Notes under the pieces: model-generated
What the model saw: the letters and a program-made list of their open reading frames with translations, nothing else
The model's database searches: none
What the model was told of the DNA's origin: nothing
Shown here: piece by piece, positions 1 through 8,671 of the stretch
Layout of the letters: every line of letters starts with the position of its first letter
Position numbering within the stretch: position 1 is the stretch's first letter
Program-made: the position numbers and the translations under genes
NCBI RefSeq assembly: GCF_015319165.1
Contig: NZ_JADIVZ010000014.1
Coordinates: forward strand, 29,323 to 93,322
DNA from: Nocardioides acrostichi
GTDB lineage: Bacteria > Actinomycetota > Actinomycetes > Propionibacteriales > Nocardioidaceae
Reading direction: 5' to 3'
DNA length: 64,000 bases

Positions 1-401
1 ACAAGGCCGCCTTCGAGGAGAAGTCGAAGGCGCTCGTCGCCCAGTACGACGGCTTCGAGCCGCGCAACCTGCCCGGTCAGCACGTCAACGGCCAGCTCAC
101 CGTCGGCGAGAACATCGGCGACCTCGGCGGGCTCACCATCGGTCACAAGGCCTACGTCATCGCCTGCGGCGGCGCAGCCGAGGTCGAGGACCGGCGTCGG
201 CTGTTCCTCAACTGGGGCTACGTGTGGCGCACCAAGCGGCGCTCCCAGCAGGAGGAGCAGTACCTCACGATCGACCCGCACTCCCCGCCGGAGTTCCGGG
301 CCAACATCGTGCGCAACCTCGACGAGTTCCACGAGGTGTTCGGCACCGCTCCCGGCGACGGGCTGTGGCTGGAGCCCGGGGAGCGCGTGCGCATCTGGTG
401 A
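1..401 (+). CDS. M13 family metallopeptidase, C-terminal part
   Basis: Open reading from the window edge (first full codon at position 3) to TGA at 399-401; the start lies outside. The fragment carries GENIGDLGG, the M13/neprilysin motif whose Glu is the third zinc ligand, followed by the family's typical C-terminal run (LFLNWGYVWRTKRR, then ending ERVRIW, the usual C-terminal CxxW/xxxW region). The HExxH motif would lie upstream, outside the window. M13 enzymes are zinc oligopeptidases; actinobacterial members are usually cytosolic PepO-like proteins. Family call is firm; substrate unknown. Confidence 0.9.
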   Translation, partial: KAAFEEKSKALVAQYDGFEPRNLPGQHVNGQLTVGENIGDLGGLTIGHKAYVIACGGAAEVEDRRRLFLNWGYVWRTKRRSQQEEQYLTIDPHSPPEFRANIVRNLDEFHEVFGTAPGDGLWLEPGERVRIW

Positions 402-417
402 GGGCTCGGCGGGAGGG

Positions 418-894
418 TCAACCGACGGTGGCGCAGAGGGCGTAGAAGGTGCCGACGAAGGTGCTGGACGTCGAGCGCAGCGCGACCTCCCACGCGGTTC
501 CGTCGGCACTTGGGCGATTCCGGAAGACGGCGACCTCCGTACTCGAGGTCGGCAGGTCGTAACCGCCCGAGATCGCGACCTCACCGTCACCGCAGGGTAC
601 GGAGGCGAACGTCGAGCCGTAGTAGTCGCTCGAGGCGGTGACACCGGACTGGATGCTCACCTGGTGTACATCGCTCACAGTGGCGGCGTCGAGCGTGCGC
701 TTGATCGGTCCGGCCAGGTCGGCCTTCTTCACGCTGCCGTCCTTGATGTCCTTGCCCGTGAGGGAGCCGTCCTTCACGTCCTTGCCCGTGATCAACCTGG
801 CCGCCGTGGCGCCCCCGGCGGCGGAGAGCAGGACCACGGCGGCGAGAGCGCCGATGAGCAGGAGCAGGCGCGTGGGACGAGACGCGGAGTTCAT
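418..894 (-). CDS. Exported protein with GKDxKDGS repeats
   Basis: A 158-residue protein on the minus strand. I chose the ATG at 892-894 because it gives a classical signal peptide (MNSASRPTR, then a hydrophobic stretch) although the frame stays open much further upstream. After the signal come two near-identical repeats, GKDVKDGS and GKDIKDGS, then VKKADL; this short repeat is common in actinobacterial surface/exported proteins of unknown role. The C-terminal part has two cysteines (PCGDG, ALCATVG) and a beta-rich look, consistent with a small extracellular domain. Function unknown. Tail-to-tail with the M13 peptidase gene, 16 bp apart. Confidence 0.75.
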   Translation of the reverse strand: MNSASRPTRLLLLIGALAAVVLLSAAGGATAARLITGKDVKDGSLTGKDIKDGSVKKADLAGPIKRTLDAATVSDVHQVSIQSGVTASSDYYGSTFASVPCGDGEVAISGGYDLPTSSTEVAVFRNRPSADGTAWEVALRSTSSTFVGTFYALCATVG

Positions 895-1122
895 GGATCC
901 TCCCGACGGGGCGACCATCGCCCTTGTGGGGAACGGTAGGCCGGGGAGGCAGCACCCGGCACGACCCGTTCGAGTCATGCTCGCGACGCCGCCCGGACTA
1001 GACGGCGAGGCGCTGGCGAGGGGTCGCGCGTAGTCCTCCCGGAGGATCTGGGGGTTTACACAGCCGTCGTCGTGCCTCACCCTGAGACGTAGTCGGGGGG
1101 CTGCACGATTGTGGGGGGAGCC

Positions 1123-2574
1123 ATGATCGAACCGTTTGCCGTGGCGCGGCACAGGTTCGTCACTCGGTCGCGCGCGCTCGCGTCCGTCACCGTGGGCGCG
1201 GCGCTGGCCGCCAGTCTGGTCACCAGTCTGGCCGCGATGGCGCCCGCCGACGCGGCGGCGCCGTCGAGCAACTCGACCTCGATGCGGGTGCGCCCCGAAC
1301 AGGGCTACGGCCCCGGTGGTGCGCCGTTCGTCGGCGAGTCCTTCACGCTCTCCTCCGACCAGATGCCGACCGGCAGCGCGCCGCGCGCCGGGTGGTCGTG
1401 TTCGGTCGACCTCGGCGATGGTCGCCAGGTCACCGGCGAGTGGGACGCCGCCGCCTCCGCCGACGCCGCGCCCTGCACCGTGCAGGCCAGCTACGACCAG
1501 CCCGGCAGCTACGACGTCACCATGACCGTCGAGGATCCCGACGGCGCCACGCACAGCGACACCGAGAGCCTCCAGGTCGCCACCCGGCCGAGCATCCGGC
1601 ACGACTGGGCGATCCAGGGCGAGCGGGTCACCCAGGAGCTGCCACCCACCACCGGACACGTCGAGCTCACGTTCGCCGGTGGCGTCGACGACCCCGGGTG
1701 CAAGCTCGAGGAGGCCGATCCCTCCGTCGATGGCAGCACCCCCGCCGTCACCTGCTTCACCCCCGGCACGCACGTCATCTGGGCCAACGACTCGACGGGT
1801 GCCGCCTCCGGGGAGCTCGTGCTGCCGGTTGCGAACGCCGCGCCCTCGCTCGACCACTCCGCGACCTACCGGCAGATCGCCGGCCGTCGGGGCGTGCGGT
1901 CGAAGGAGGTCGAGGTCGTGCACACCGGCGACGTCGTGCGCTACCAGGTCGCGCACATGGACCCAGGCGTCTCCGCCGAGGTGACCCAGGGTGACCAGGT
2001 CACCTGCGACTTCGCCGACACCGCGCCCGGCGACGGCACCGACCCCAGTAGCGGTCAGGGCGTCGAGCTCGGCACCGACGTCACCAGCACGAGCCCGTGG
2101 TGCAGCCTCGAGCACGTGTTCACCACCCCGGGCCGGCACACGCTCATCACCTCCGCCCACGACGCCTCCGGTGCCCTCGACAAGCGCTGGGACACCCTCG
2201 ACGTGCAGTTCCGCCGGGCCGAGGGACTGCTGACCGGGCACACCGAGCAGGTGGGCCGATTCGCCTCACGGATGCGCTTCACCCGCGGCGGACTCGGTGG
2301 TCGCCTGGTCTGGCAGCGCCCCGACGGGTCCGTGGTGCGCGCGGGTGCGCCGTCCAGCTTCGCCGTGTGGGGCAAGCGCACTCTCACGTGGCGCTACGAG
2401 GTCTTCGACGTCGCCGATGGCACGGACGCCGCCAGCGTGCCGCAGGCGGTCGAGGTGCGGCTCGACCTGCGCAAACGGGGCTGGAAGCGAGCCATGGTGC
2501 GGGTCGTCGACGCCGCGGGCACGCACACGATCGGTGCGAAGCGGCTGCAACGCATGCGCGCCACCATCGGCTGA
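1123..2574 (+). CDS. Secreted PKD-like repeat protein
   Basis: A 483-residue exported protein. ATG at 1123 follows a strong GGGGGGAG Shine-Dalgarno; a GTG four codons upstream is in frame but lies inside that site, so ATG is preferred. Signal peptide ends about residue 45 (APADAAA). At least two PKD-like beta-sandwich segments are visible: CSVDLGDGRQVTGEW with YDQPGSYDVTMTVEDPDG near residues 90-145, and a second ending HVFTTPGRHTLITSAHDASG near 330-350. Cysteines are paired within segments, suggesting disulfides. The C-terminal third (RLVWQRPDGSVVRAG onward) is a further unassigned beta domain. Probably cell-wall or secreted; role unknown. Confidence 0.8.
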   Translation: MIEPFAVARHRFVTRSRALASVTVGAALAASLVTSLAAMAPADAAAPSSNSTSMRVRPEQGYGPGGAPFVGESFTLSSDQMPTGSAPRAGWSCSVDLGDGRQVTGEWDAAASADAAPCTVQASYDQPGSYDVTMTVEDPDGATHSDTESLQVATRPSIRHDWAIQGERVTQELPPTTGHVELTFAGGVDDPGCKLEEADPSVDGSTPAVTCFTPGTHVIWANDSTGAASGELVLPVANAAPSLDHSATYRQIAGRRGVRSKEVEVVHTGDVVRYQVAHMDPGVSAEVTQGDQVTCDFADTAPGDGTDPSSGQGVELGTDVTSTSPWCSLEHVFTTPGRHTLITSAHDASGALDKRWDTLDVQFRRAEGLLTGHTEQVGRFASRMRFTRGGLGGRLVWQRPDGSVVRAGAPSSFAVWGKRTLTWRYEVFDVADGTDAASVPQAVEVRLDLRKRGWKRAMVRVVDAAGTHTIGAKRLQRMRATIG

Positions 2575-2675
2575 CCAGCGGAGCACCGCCGCCGACCGGT
2601 ACCGGCTCGAGAGCCGCGTCGTCAGCGACTACCTCGCCCGATTCACTCCGGGCTCACTCCGGGCTCAGTTCGGGC

Positions 2676-3278
2676 TCACCGTTCGCAGTGCCGGGTCGTC
2701 TCGACCCCACGACACAGGTCGCTCCCGGCGCCGGCGTGCGCCCAGTCGTCGCCAGCGCCCCCGAAGATCCGGTCATCACCGGCGCCGCCGCGGATCGTGT
2801 CGTCGCCGGCACCCGCGCTGATGCGGTCGTTGCCGCGCCCACCCTCGAGGTACTGGTTGCCGGCGCCGGTCTTGATCACGTCGTCGCCGTCGTTGCCCTT
2901 GATGCTGCCGAAGTCGGCGCCACCCCAGTAGAGGATGGTGTCGTTGCACTGACCACCTTGGAGGTCGACGTCGGTCTCGTCGCCGTCGTAGCGGATCCGG
3001 TCGTCGCCCGGGCCGCCGTAGGCGAGCGGGGCTCCGCAGATGAGGTCGTCACCGCCGAGACCGCGCACTTCGAGGGCGCCGTTCGCGACGATGACGTCGT
3101 CGCCCGAGGTGCCGGTGACCCCGTCGCCGCTGCCCACGATCGTGGCCTTCTCGCCGAAGCACGTGGGTGTGCTCGCCGCGTCGGCGGCGCCGCCCCCGAG
3201 GCTGACCGCCCAGGTCAGGGCGGTACCGGCGACGAGCATGGCGCTCACTGCGAGCGGGCGTCGAGACGTGTGCTGCAT
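2676..3278 (-). CDS. Secreted RTX-type calcium-binding protein
   Basis: A 200-residue exported protein. ATG at 3276-3278 is preceded by GGGAGAACACC, a good ribosome site, and opens a signal peptide ending near AADAAS. The mature part is a series of hemolysin-type nonapeptide repeats of the GGxGxDxxx kind (TGTSGDDVI, GGRGNDRI, GAGDDTI, GGAGDDRI, GGAGDDW), expected to form a calcium-filled parallel beta-roll. Two cysteine pairs sit at the ends (PTCFG, DLICG, GQCND, DLCRG...HCER). Small size and absence of a type I secretion partner nearby suggest a Sec-exported wall or spore-surface protein rather than a toxin. Function unknown. Confidence 0.85.
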   Translation of the reverse strand: MQHTSRRPLAVSAMLVAGTALTWAVSLGGGAADAASTPTCFGEKATIVGSGDGVTGTSGDDVIVANGALEVRGLGGDDLICGAPLAYGGPGDDRIRYDGDETDVDLQGGQCNDTILYWGGADFGSIKGNDGDDVIKTGAGNQYLEGGRGNDRISAGAGDDTIRGGAGDDRIFGGAGDDWAHAGAGSDLCRGVETTRHCER

Positions 3279-3411
3279 GGTGTTCTCCCGGTGAAGAGGG
3301 TTGATCCGTCGCTGGGAGGACGCGCCGTGCGGCGAAAGTGTTGCAGCGCCGCTGCCTCGACCAGTGGACGACGTGCGCGCGCTGTCGGCGTCCGCTGGTA
3401 GAGGTAGTGCC

Positions 3412-5577
3412 ATGAGCGCACCCGCAGGCACGGCCACCCGTGAGGCAGCCGAGGCACATCTGCGCGCCCTGGTCGGCCGCGACGACGCCCGGTTGCGTGA
3501 CGACCAGTGGCGGGCCATCGAGGCCTTGGCCGTCGATCGGCGTCGGGCGCTGGTCGTGCAGCGCACCGGCTGGGGCAAGTCCGCGGTGTACTTCGTGGCC
3601 ACCCTGCTGCTGCGCGAGGCCGGTGCGGGCCCGACCGTCATCGTCAGCCCGCTGTTGGCCCTCATGCGCAACCAGATCGCTGCGGCCGAGCGGGCGGGCA
3701 TCCGCGCGGCCACCATCAACTCGACCAACATCGGCGACTGGGAGCCGATCCAGGAGCAGATCGCGGCCGGCCAGATCGATGTGCTGCTCGTGAGCCCCGA
3801 GCGGCTGAACAACCCCGGTTTCCGCGATGAGGTGCTGCCCCGACTCGCCGCCACCTGCGGCCTGCTCGTCGTCGACGAGGCGCACTGCATCTCCGACTGG
3901 GGCCACGACTTCCGCCCCGACTACCGGCGCATCCGCACCCTGCTCGACGACCTGCCCGACGGCATCCCGGTGCTGGCCACCACCGCCACCGCGAACGCGC
4001 GGGTGACCACCGACGTCGAGACCCAACTGGGCTCGGTCGGGCGCGATGAGGTGCTGGTGCTGCGGGGCTCGCTCGACCGGGAGTCGCTGCGGCTGGGCGT
4101 CGTCCGACTCAGCACGCCCGAGCAGCGGCTGGCCTGGCTGGCCGACCACCTCGCCGAGCAGCCCGGCTCCGGCATCGTCTACTGCCTCACGGTTGCCGCC
4201 ACGCAGGAGGTCGCCGACTACCTGCGCTCGCGCGGCCACGACGTGCAGGCCTACTCGGGCCAGACCGAGACCGGCGAGCGCCAGGCGCTCGAGCAGGATC
4301 TCGCGGCCGGGCGGCTCAAGGCGCTGGTGGCCACCAGCGCGCTCGGCATGGGCTTCGACGCCAGCCTGGGGTTCGTCGTCAACCTGGGCGCGCCGAGCTC
4401 GCCGGTGGCCTACTACCAGCAGGTGGGTCGTGCCGGCCGCGGTCTCGACGCCCGCAGCGAGCAGGCGACCGTGGTGCTGCTGCCGGCCACGGAGGACAAG
4501 GACATCTGGGCCTACTTCGCCTCCCTGGCCTTCCCACGTGAGGAGGTCGTGCGCGAGACCCTGGCGGTGCTCGCCGAAGAGGGAGCACCGATGAGCACCG
4601 CCGCGCTCGAGACGCGGGTCGAGCTCAACCGTTCGCGCCTCGAGGTGATGCTCAAGGTGCTCGACGTCGACGGCGCGGTGCGCCGGGTGCGCGGCGGCTG
4701 GGAGTCGACCGGGGCGGAGTGGGTCTACGACGCCGACCGCTACGCCCGCGTGCGCGAGGCTCGGGAGCGTGAGCAGGCCGCGATGGTCTCCTATCTCGGC
4801 ACCGACGAGTGCCGCATGTGGTTCCTGCGCGACCAGCTCGACGACCCGGAGGCCGTCCGCTGCGGTCGTTGCGACAACTGCGGCGGTCTCGACCTGCCCA
4901 CCTCGGTGGCCGCCGACTCCGTCGACGGGGCCCGTGAGCGGCTCTCGCGGCCGGGGGTTGCGCTGTCGCCCCGCAAGATGTGGCCCACCGGTCTCGACCG
5001 CGTGCCGAACGCCGAGTCGCTGGGCATCGCGGGCCTCAAGGGCAAGGTGCGCGAGCAGGCGGCCGAGGGTCGGGTCGTCGCCCGGCTCACCGATCTGGGC
5101 TATGGCGGAGCCCTGCGCGAGCTGTTCCGCGAGGGGCCCGACGGGCCGGTCGACTCAGCCGTGCCCGGCCCTCTCGTCCAGGCCGTGATGGCCGTCGTGA
5201 AGGACTGGCGCCCGGGTGTCGACGACGGTCAGCGCATCGACGCGATCGTGGTCGCCGAGTCGGTCTCGCGCCCGACCCTCACCACCGACCTGGCCGACGG
5301 GCTCTCGCGGTGGCTCCAGATCCCGGTGGCCGGCCACTGGGCGGTCGTCGATCCCGACGTGCCGCCCGGGCGGGGGGCCGTGAACTCCGCCCAGCGGGTC
5401 GCGGCCGTCGCGCGCCGCTGTGCACTGCGCGCCGACCCCGGTGCGCTCGAGGGTCGCTCGGTGCTGCTCGTCGACGACCTGGTCGTCACCGGCTGGAGCC
5501 TCGCGCTCGCCGCCCGGGCCGTGCTCGCGGCGGGCGCCGTCGCCGTCCACCCACTGGCGCTGGCAACCTCTGGCTGA
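3412..5577 (+). CDS. RecQ-family ATP-dependent DNA helicase with C-terminal phosphoribosyltransferase-like domain
   Basis: A 721-residue SF2 helicase. Motif 0 (LRDDQWRAIEAL) is near residue 28, Walker A RTGWGKS at 51-57, DEAH at 155-158 in VVDEAHCISDWGHDFRPD (RecQ signature), ATTATAN near 189, and QQVGRAGRG near 336-344. A zinc-binding cluster with C...CGRCDNCGG follows around residues 465-492. The HRDC domain is not evident; instead the last about 130 residues end in VLLVDDLVVTGWS (684-696), the PRPP-binding motif of type I phosphoribosyltransferases. ATG at 3412 was chosen for its position at the start of homology; ORF extends upstream without support. Such fusions occur in actinobacteria; the role of the PRTase part is not known to me. 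Confidence 0.9.
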   Translation: MSAPAGTATREAAEAHLRALVGRDDARLRDDQWRAIEALAVDRRRALVVQRTGWGKSAVYFVATLLLREAGAGPTVIVSPLLALMRNQIAAAERAGIRAATINSTNIGDWEPIQEQIAAGQIDVLLVSPERLNNPGFRDEVLPRLAATCGLLVVDEAHCISDWGHDFRPDYRRIRTLLDDLPDGIPVLATTATANARVTTDVETQLGSVGRDEVLVLRGSLDRESLRLGVVRLSTPEQRLAWLADHLAEQPGSGIVYCLTVAATQEVADYLRSRGHDVQAYSGQTETGERQALEQDLAAGRLKALVATSALGMGFDASLGFVVNLGAPSSPVAYYQQVGRAGRGLDARSEQATVVLLPATEDKDIWAYFASLAFPREEVVRETLAVLAEEGAPMSTAALETRVELNRSRLEVMLKVLDVDGAVRRVRGGWESTGAEWVYDADRYARVREAREREQAAMVSYLGTDECRMWFLRDQLDDPEAVRCGRCDNCGGLDLPTSVAADSVDGARERLSRPGVALSPRKMWPTGLDRVPNAESLGIAGLKGKVREQAAEGRVVARLTDLGYGGALRELFREGPDGPVDSAVPGPLVQAVMAVVKDWRPGVDDGQRIDAIVVAESVSRPTLTTDLADGLSRWLQIPVAGHWAVVDPDVPPGRGAVNSAQRVAAVARRCALRADPGALEGRSVLLVDDLVVTGWSLALAARAVLAAGAVAVHPLALATSG

Positions 5578-5620
5578 CCCGGCGCGTCCTACCGGTCAGT
5601 GCCCGCCCCCGAGGAGACCC

Positions 5621-6277
5621 ATGCGCCGCACCCCCGCTCTGCTCGTCGCCCTCGCCGTCCCGCTCGTCGGGTCGGCGTGCGGGGGTGACCCCACCGCAGT
5701 CGGTGGCTCGACGGCCGCCTCGCCCCAGGCGCTGGCGGCCGCCTTCATCGAGCACTACGGCCACGACCCAGTGGCGGTGGCGCCGCTCACGCCGACCGAT
5801 TGGCAGATGAACGGGGCCGAGCTGGGCGTGGAGATGGCCTTCCGCGCCGAAGACGGCGACAACACCCACGTGCGTGTCACGTCCGGCCGGGGCACAGCGC
5901 CCCGCGATGAGGGCGAGGATCCGTGCCACTACCTCGAGTGCGACGACGTGAGCACCGACGACACCCGCGCCACCCTGATCTGGGAGCCGGGTGACCCCGA
6001 GGAGGATCCCGGGGTGATCGTCGCTCGCGGGCAGCGGTCGGACCAGTACCTCGTGGTGTACGCCAACGGTCCGCTGGTCACGCAGAAGCACGACACACGC
6101 GAGCTCACCGAGCTCGGCGAGGCGGTCGCCGCGACGGCGACCGACACGGGCGCCGGTCTCACCACCACCCGGGCCTACGCCGAGGCCGGCAACGCGATCC
6201 CCGACGGCGTCTGGCTCGACTGGTACGGCCAGGGCAACGGCTCGCCCAAGCCCGAGGACTACGTGGAGTGGCGCTGA
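5621..6277 (+). CDS. Putative lipoprotein (tandem paralog 1)
   Basis: A 218-residue protein starting at an ATG 43 bp after the helicase, with GAGGAGA as ribosome site. The N-terminus is a signal peptide ending in a lipobox-like VGSAC, so it is probably membrane-anchored through Cys20. The body shares a pattern with the next gene: SPQALAAAFIEHYGHDP, CDDV, then LIWEPGDPEEDPGV and TTTRAYAEAGNAIPD. I recognise no catalytic motif. The pair overlaps the next start by 10 bp, so the two are cotranscribed and probably translationally coupled. Confidence 0.75.
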   Translation: MRRTPALLVALAVPLVGSACGGDPTAVGGSTAASPQALAAAFIEHYGHDPVAVAPLTPTDWQMNGAELGVEMAFRAEDGDNTHVRVTSGRGTAPRDEGEDPCHYLECDDVSTDDTRATLIWEPGDPEEDPGVIVARGQRSDQYLVVYANGPLVTQKHDTRELTELGEAVAATATDTGAGLTTTRAYAEAGNAIPDGVWLDWYGQGNGSPKPEDYVEWR

Positions 6278-6888
6278 GCGCGCTGCGCGTCCGGGTGGCC
6301 GGCCTCATCGTGCTCCTGGCCGGGGTGACCGGCTGCGGGGCGGGGGAGGCCCAGGTGTCGACCGGGACAGGTGTCGCTGCCGGCTCGCCGCGGGCGCTGG
6401 CCGCGGCGTTCATCGCGCACTACGGCGAGGATCCCGCCACGGTCGAGCCGATGCCTCCCGACGCCGTCGACCTGAACGAGAGCGCGATGGGGGTGGTCCT
6501 CGAGTTCCGCGAGCGGGGCGGGCCTCGCACCTATGTGCGGGTCATCGTCTCCCGGCACCCGTTCGACGTCGCCGAACGCGCGTGCTCCGATGACCAGTGC
6601 GACGACGTGGGTTCCGGCGGCGCCCAGGCCATGCTGATCTGGAGCGTGGGCACGCCCGAGGAGGATCCCGGGGTCGTCACCGCCGAGGCGCACCGCGGTG
6701 AGGTCTACGTGCTGATCCGTAGCGACGGGCCGTTCGTCCCCGCCGGGCACGACACTCCTGAGGTCGAGCGCCTGGCCGATGCCGTGGTGGCGACCGCCAA
6801 CGACCCGGCGGTCGGTTTCACCACGAGCCGCACCTACGCCGAGGCGGGCCGGGCGCTGCCCGACGACGTCTGGCGAGCGACTCGCTGA
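6268..6888 (+). CDS. Putative lipoprotein (tandem paralog 2)
   Basis: A 206-residue protein beginning with GTG at 6268, inside the last codons of the preceding gene. The signal peptide ends LLAGVTGC, a good lipobox. Blocks SPRALAAAFIAHYGEDP, CDDVGSGGAQAMLIW, GTPEEDPGV and RTYAEAGRALPDDVW align with the upstream paralog, showing a tandem duplication followed by divergence. Function unknown. The conserved cysteine pair around CSDDQCDDV (CHYLECDDV in the paralog) may form a disulfide. Confidence 0.75.
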   Translation: MALSALRVRVAGLIVLLAGVTGCGAGEAQVSTGTGVAAGSPRALAAAFIAHYGEDPATVEPMPPDAVDLNESAMGVVLEFRERGGPRTYVRVIVSRHPFDVAERACSDDQCDDVGSGGAQAMLIWSVGTPEEDPGVVTAEAHRGEVYVLIRSDGPFVPAGHDTPEVERLADAVVATANDPAVGFTTSRTYAEAGRALPDDVWRATR

Positions 6889-6901
6889 CGAGCGGCCCGG
6901 C

Positions 6902-7390
6902 TCAGGCCAGCTGGGCCTGGATCGCGGTGACCAGCCGGGCGTCGTCTGGTTCGACGCCGGGGCTGAAGCGCGCCATGACCGTGCCGTCGGCCGCCACGAG
7001 GAACTTCTCGAAGTTCCACTGCACGTCGCCGGCCTCACCGTTCTCGTCGGGGGTCTCGGTGAGCTCGGCGTAGAGCGGGTGCCGGCCCTCACCGTTGACC
7101 TCGATCTTCTCGCTCATCGGGAACGTGACGCCGTACGTGGCCGAGCAGAACTCGGCGATCTCCGACGACGACCCGGGCTCTTGGCCGCCGAACTGGTTGC
7201 AGGGCAGGCCGACGACGGTGAACCCGTCGCCACCGTAGGTCTCCTGGAGCTTCTCGAGACCGGTGTACTGCGGGGTGAGTCCGCACTTGCTGGCCACGTT
7301 CACCAGGAGGGCCGGCTGGCCGCCGGTGAGGTCGCCGAGCGTGCCGGCGGAGCCGTCGAGGCGGGCGAGGGGCAGGTCCAGGATGCTCAT
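6902..7390 (-). CDS. Glutathione peroxidase family thiol peroxidase
   Basis: A 162-residue thioredoxin-fold peroxidase. The peroxidatic residue is Cys36 in NVASKCGLTPQY, encoded by TGC, so this is a Cys and not a selenocysteine enzyme. The second conserved block GLPCNQFGGQEP gives the resolving Cys and the catalytic Gln near 70, and WNFEKFLV supplies the Trp/Asn of the active site. Actinobacteria lack glutathione, so reduction by thioredoxin is expected from knowledge of the family. It lies downstream of an MFS gene: its ATG overlaps that gene's stop as ATGA. Confidence 0.93.
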   Translation of the reverse strand: MSILDLPLARLDGSAGTLGDLTGGQPALLVNVASKCGLTPQYTGLEKLQETYGGDGFTVVGLPCNQFGGQEPGSSSEIAEFCSATYGVTFPMSEKIEVNGEGRHPLYAELTETPDENGEAGDVQWNFEKFLVAADGTVMARFSPGVEPDDARLVTAIQAQLA

Positions 7391-8613
7391 GCGTGCATGC
7401 TGCCACGCGCTCGCTGCTCGTCGTTGTGGCGGGCGCTGGCGGGGGCGGAGCGGCGCAGCGCAGGCGTGAGGAGCGCGGAGACGAAGAGGGACGCCGCCGC
7501 GAGCAGCGCCATCGTGAGATGTGCGTCGAGCACCTCGGCGATCGCGCCGCCGAGCGCCGCCCCAGTGGCCTGACCGATCATCAGGCCGCTGCCGGCCAGA
7601 CCGAACACCTGGCCGCGGTTGGCCGGGTCCGTGGTGTGCACCAGCCGCTCCTGGAGCGGCAGCGAGGCGCAGTAGCCGACCGAGGCGACGAACCCGAGCA
7701 CCAGCGCGACCGGCAACCCGGGGTCGAGAGCGAAGCCGAGATAGGGCAGTGCGAGCAGCAGCCGCAGCGGTGTGACGACACGATCGCGGTGGGTGGGCGG
7801 CACCAGGCGGCCCATCACGACGTCACCGGTCAGCATGCCGGCGGCCGTGACGGCGAAGAGCAGCCCGGCGGCGTCCACACCGCTCTCGGTGCTGAACGGC
7901 AGGAACAGGGCCTCGCACCCGACGATCAGTCCGTTCGGGATCCACAGCGCCAGGTAGACGGGCCGGGTGACCGGCGAGCCGAGCAGGTGGCGGTTGACGG
8001 CGCGGGTGCGCTGCACGAGTCGGCCGGAGGGCTGCGTGCCGGGGCGCTCGCTGATGCCGAATCGCAGCAGCAGCACGACGGCGAGCGCACCGCCGGCCGC
8101 GAGGAGGAAGACCGCGCTCACGGGGAGGTGGGCGATGAGAACCCCGCCCGCGGCGTACCCGACGACCTGCATCACGCCGACCGCGAGGTTGAGCGTCGCG
8201 CGCCCGAGCACGAAGCCGTCGTCGGGCAGGATCTGGTGCATCAACCGCATCGTCGAGCCGCTGGTGGCCGAGCCGGCGAGGTAGGGCAGGGCGAGGATGA
8301 CCAGGCGCGACCACCACGGCAGGTGCGGGATCGCCTGGAGCAGGCAGGCGACGCCGTACGCGGCCGGCATCACGAGACTGGCGCGGCGCACGCCGAGCGA
8401 GTCCGACGCCCCGAGCACGGTCGCGGAGCCGAGCATGGTGATGAGCGGCCCGCCGAACAGCACGAGTGCGGTGAGCAGCGGACTCGCGGTGGCCGCGTAG
8501 GTGATGCTGGCCAGGGCCAGCGACTGGAGCGAGACCACTCCCATCGTCACGCAGCGCACGATGAAGAGCACCCGGAACTCGGGATAGGAGAAGACCTCGC
8601 GGTAGGTGCGCAC
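7387..8613 (-). CDS. MFS transporter
   Basis: About 408 residues with some 12 hydrophobic segments. The start is taken as GTG at 8611-8613 (VRTYREVFSYPEFRVLF), where similarity to transporters begins; the frame is open further upstream but that part overlaps the divergent regulator. Sequence VLFIVRCVTMGVVSLQSLALA matches the first helix of DHA1-like exporters and a loop with DRVVTPLR separates the two halves. Stop overlaps the gpx start (ATGA), so the two are one operon. The divergent ArsR-like gene 58 bp away is the likely regulator. Substrate not predictable; actinobacterial MFS genes with such regulators are often drug or metabolite exporters. Confidence 0.85.
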   Translation of the reverse strand: MRTYREVFSYPEFRVLFIVRCVTMGVVSLQSLALASITYAATASPLLTALVLFGGPLITMLGSATVLGASDSLGVRRASLVMPAAYGVACLLQAIPHLPWWSRLVILALPYLAGSATSGSTMRLMHQILPDDGFVLGRATLNLAVGVMQVVGYAAGGVLIAHLPVSAVFLLAAGGALAVVLLLRFGISERPGTQPSGRLVQRTRAVNRHLLGSPVTRPVYLALWIPNGLIVGCEALFLPFSTESGVDAAGLLFAVTAAGMLTGDVVMGRLVPPTHRDRVVTPLRLLLALPYLGFALDPGLPVALVLGFVASVGYCASLPLQERLVHTTDPANRGQVFGLAGSGLMIGQATGAALGGAIAEVLDAHLTMALLAAASLFVSALLTPALRRSAPASARHNDEQRARGSMHA

Positions 8614-8671
8614 CCGACCATGCTGTGTCAGCCTGGGGCGAGGTGGCCAACGTTTCGGGAGAGGGCGAAAC

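Noticed and set aside
418..2241. A 607-codon open frame on the minus strand
   Set aside because: Only the last 158 codons look like a protein with signal peptide; the rest is antisense to the PKD-like gene and has shadow-frame composition.
6902..7390. Selenocysteine-containing glutathione peroxidase
   Set aside because: The active-site codon is TGC (Cys), no in-frame TGA occurs.
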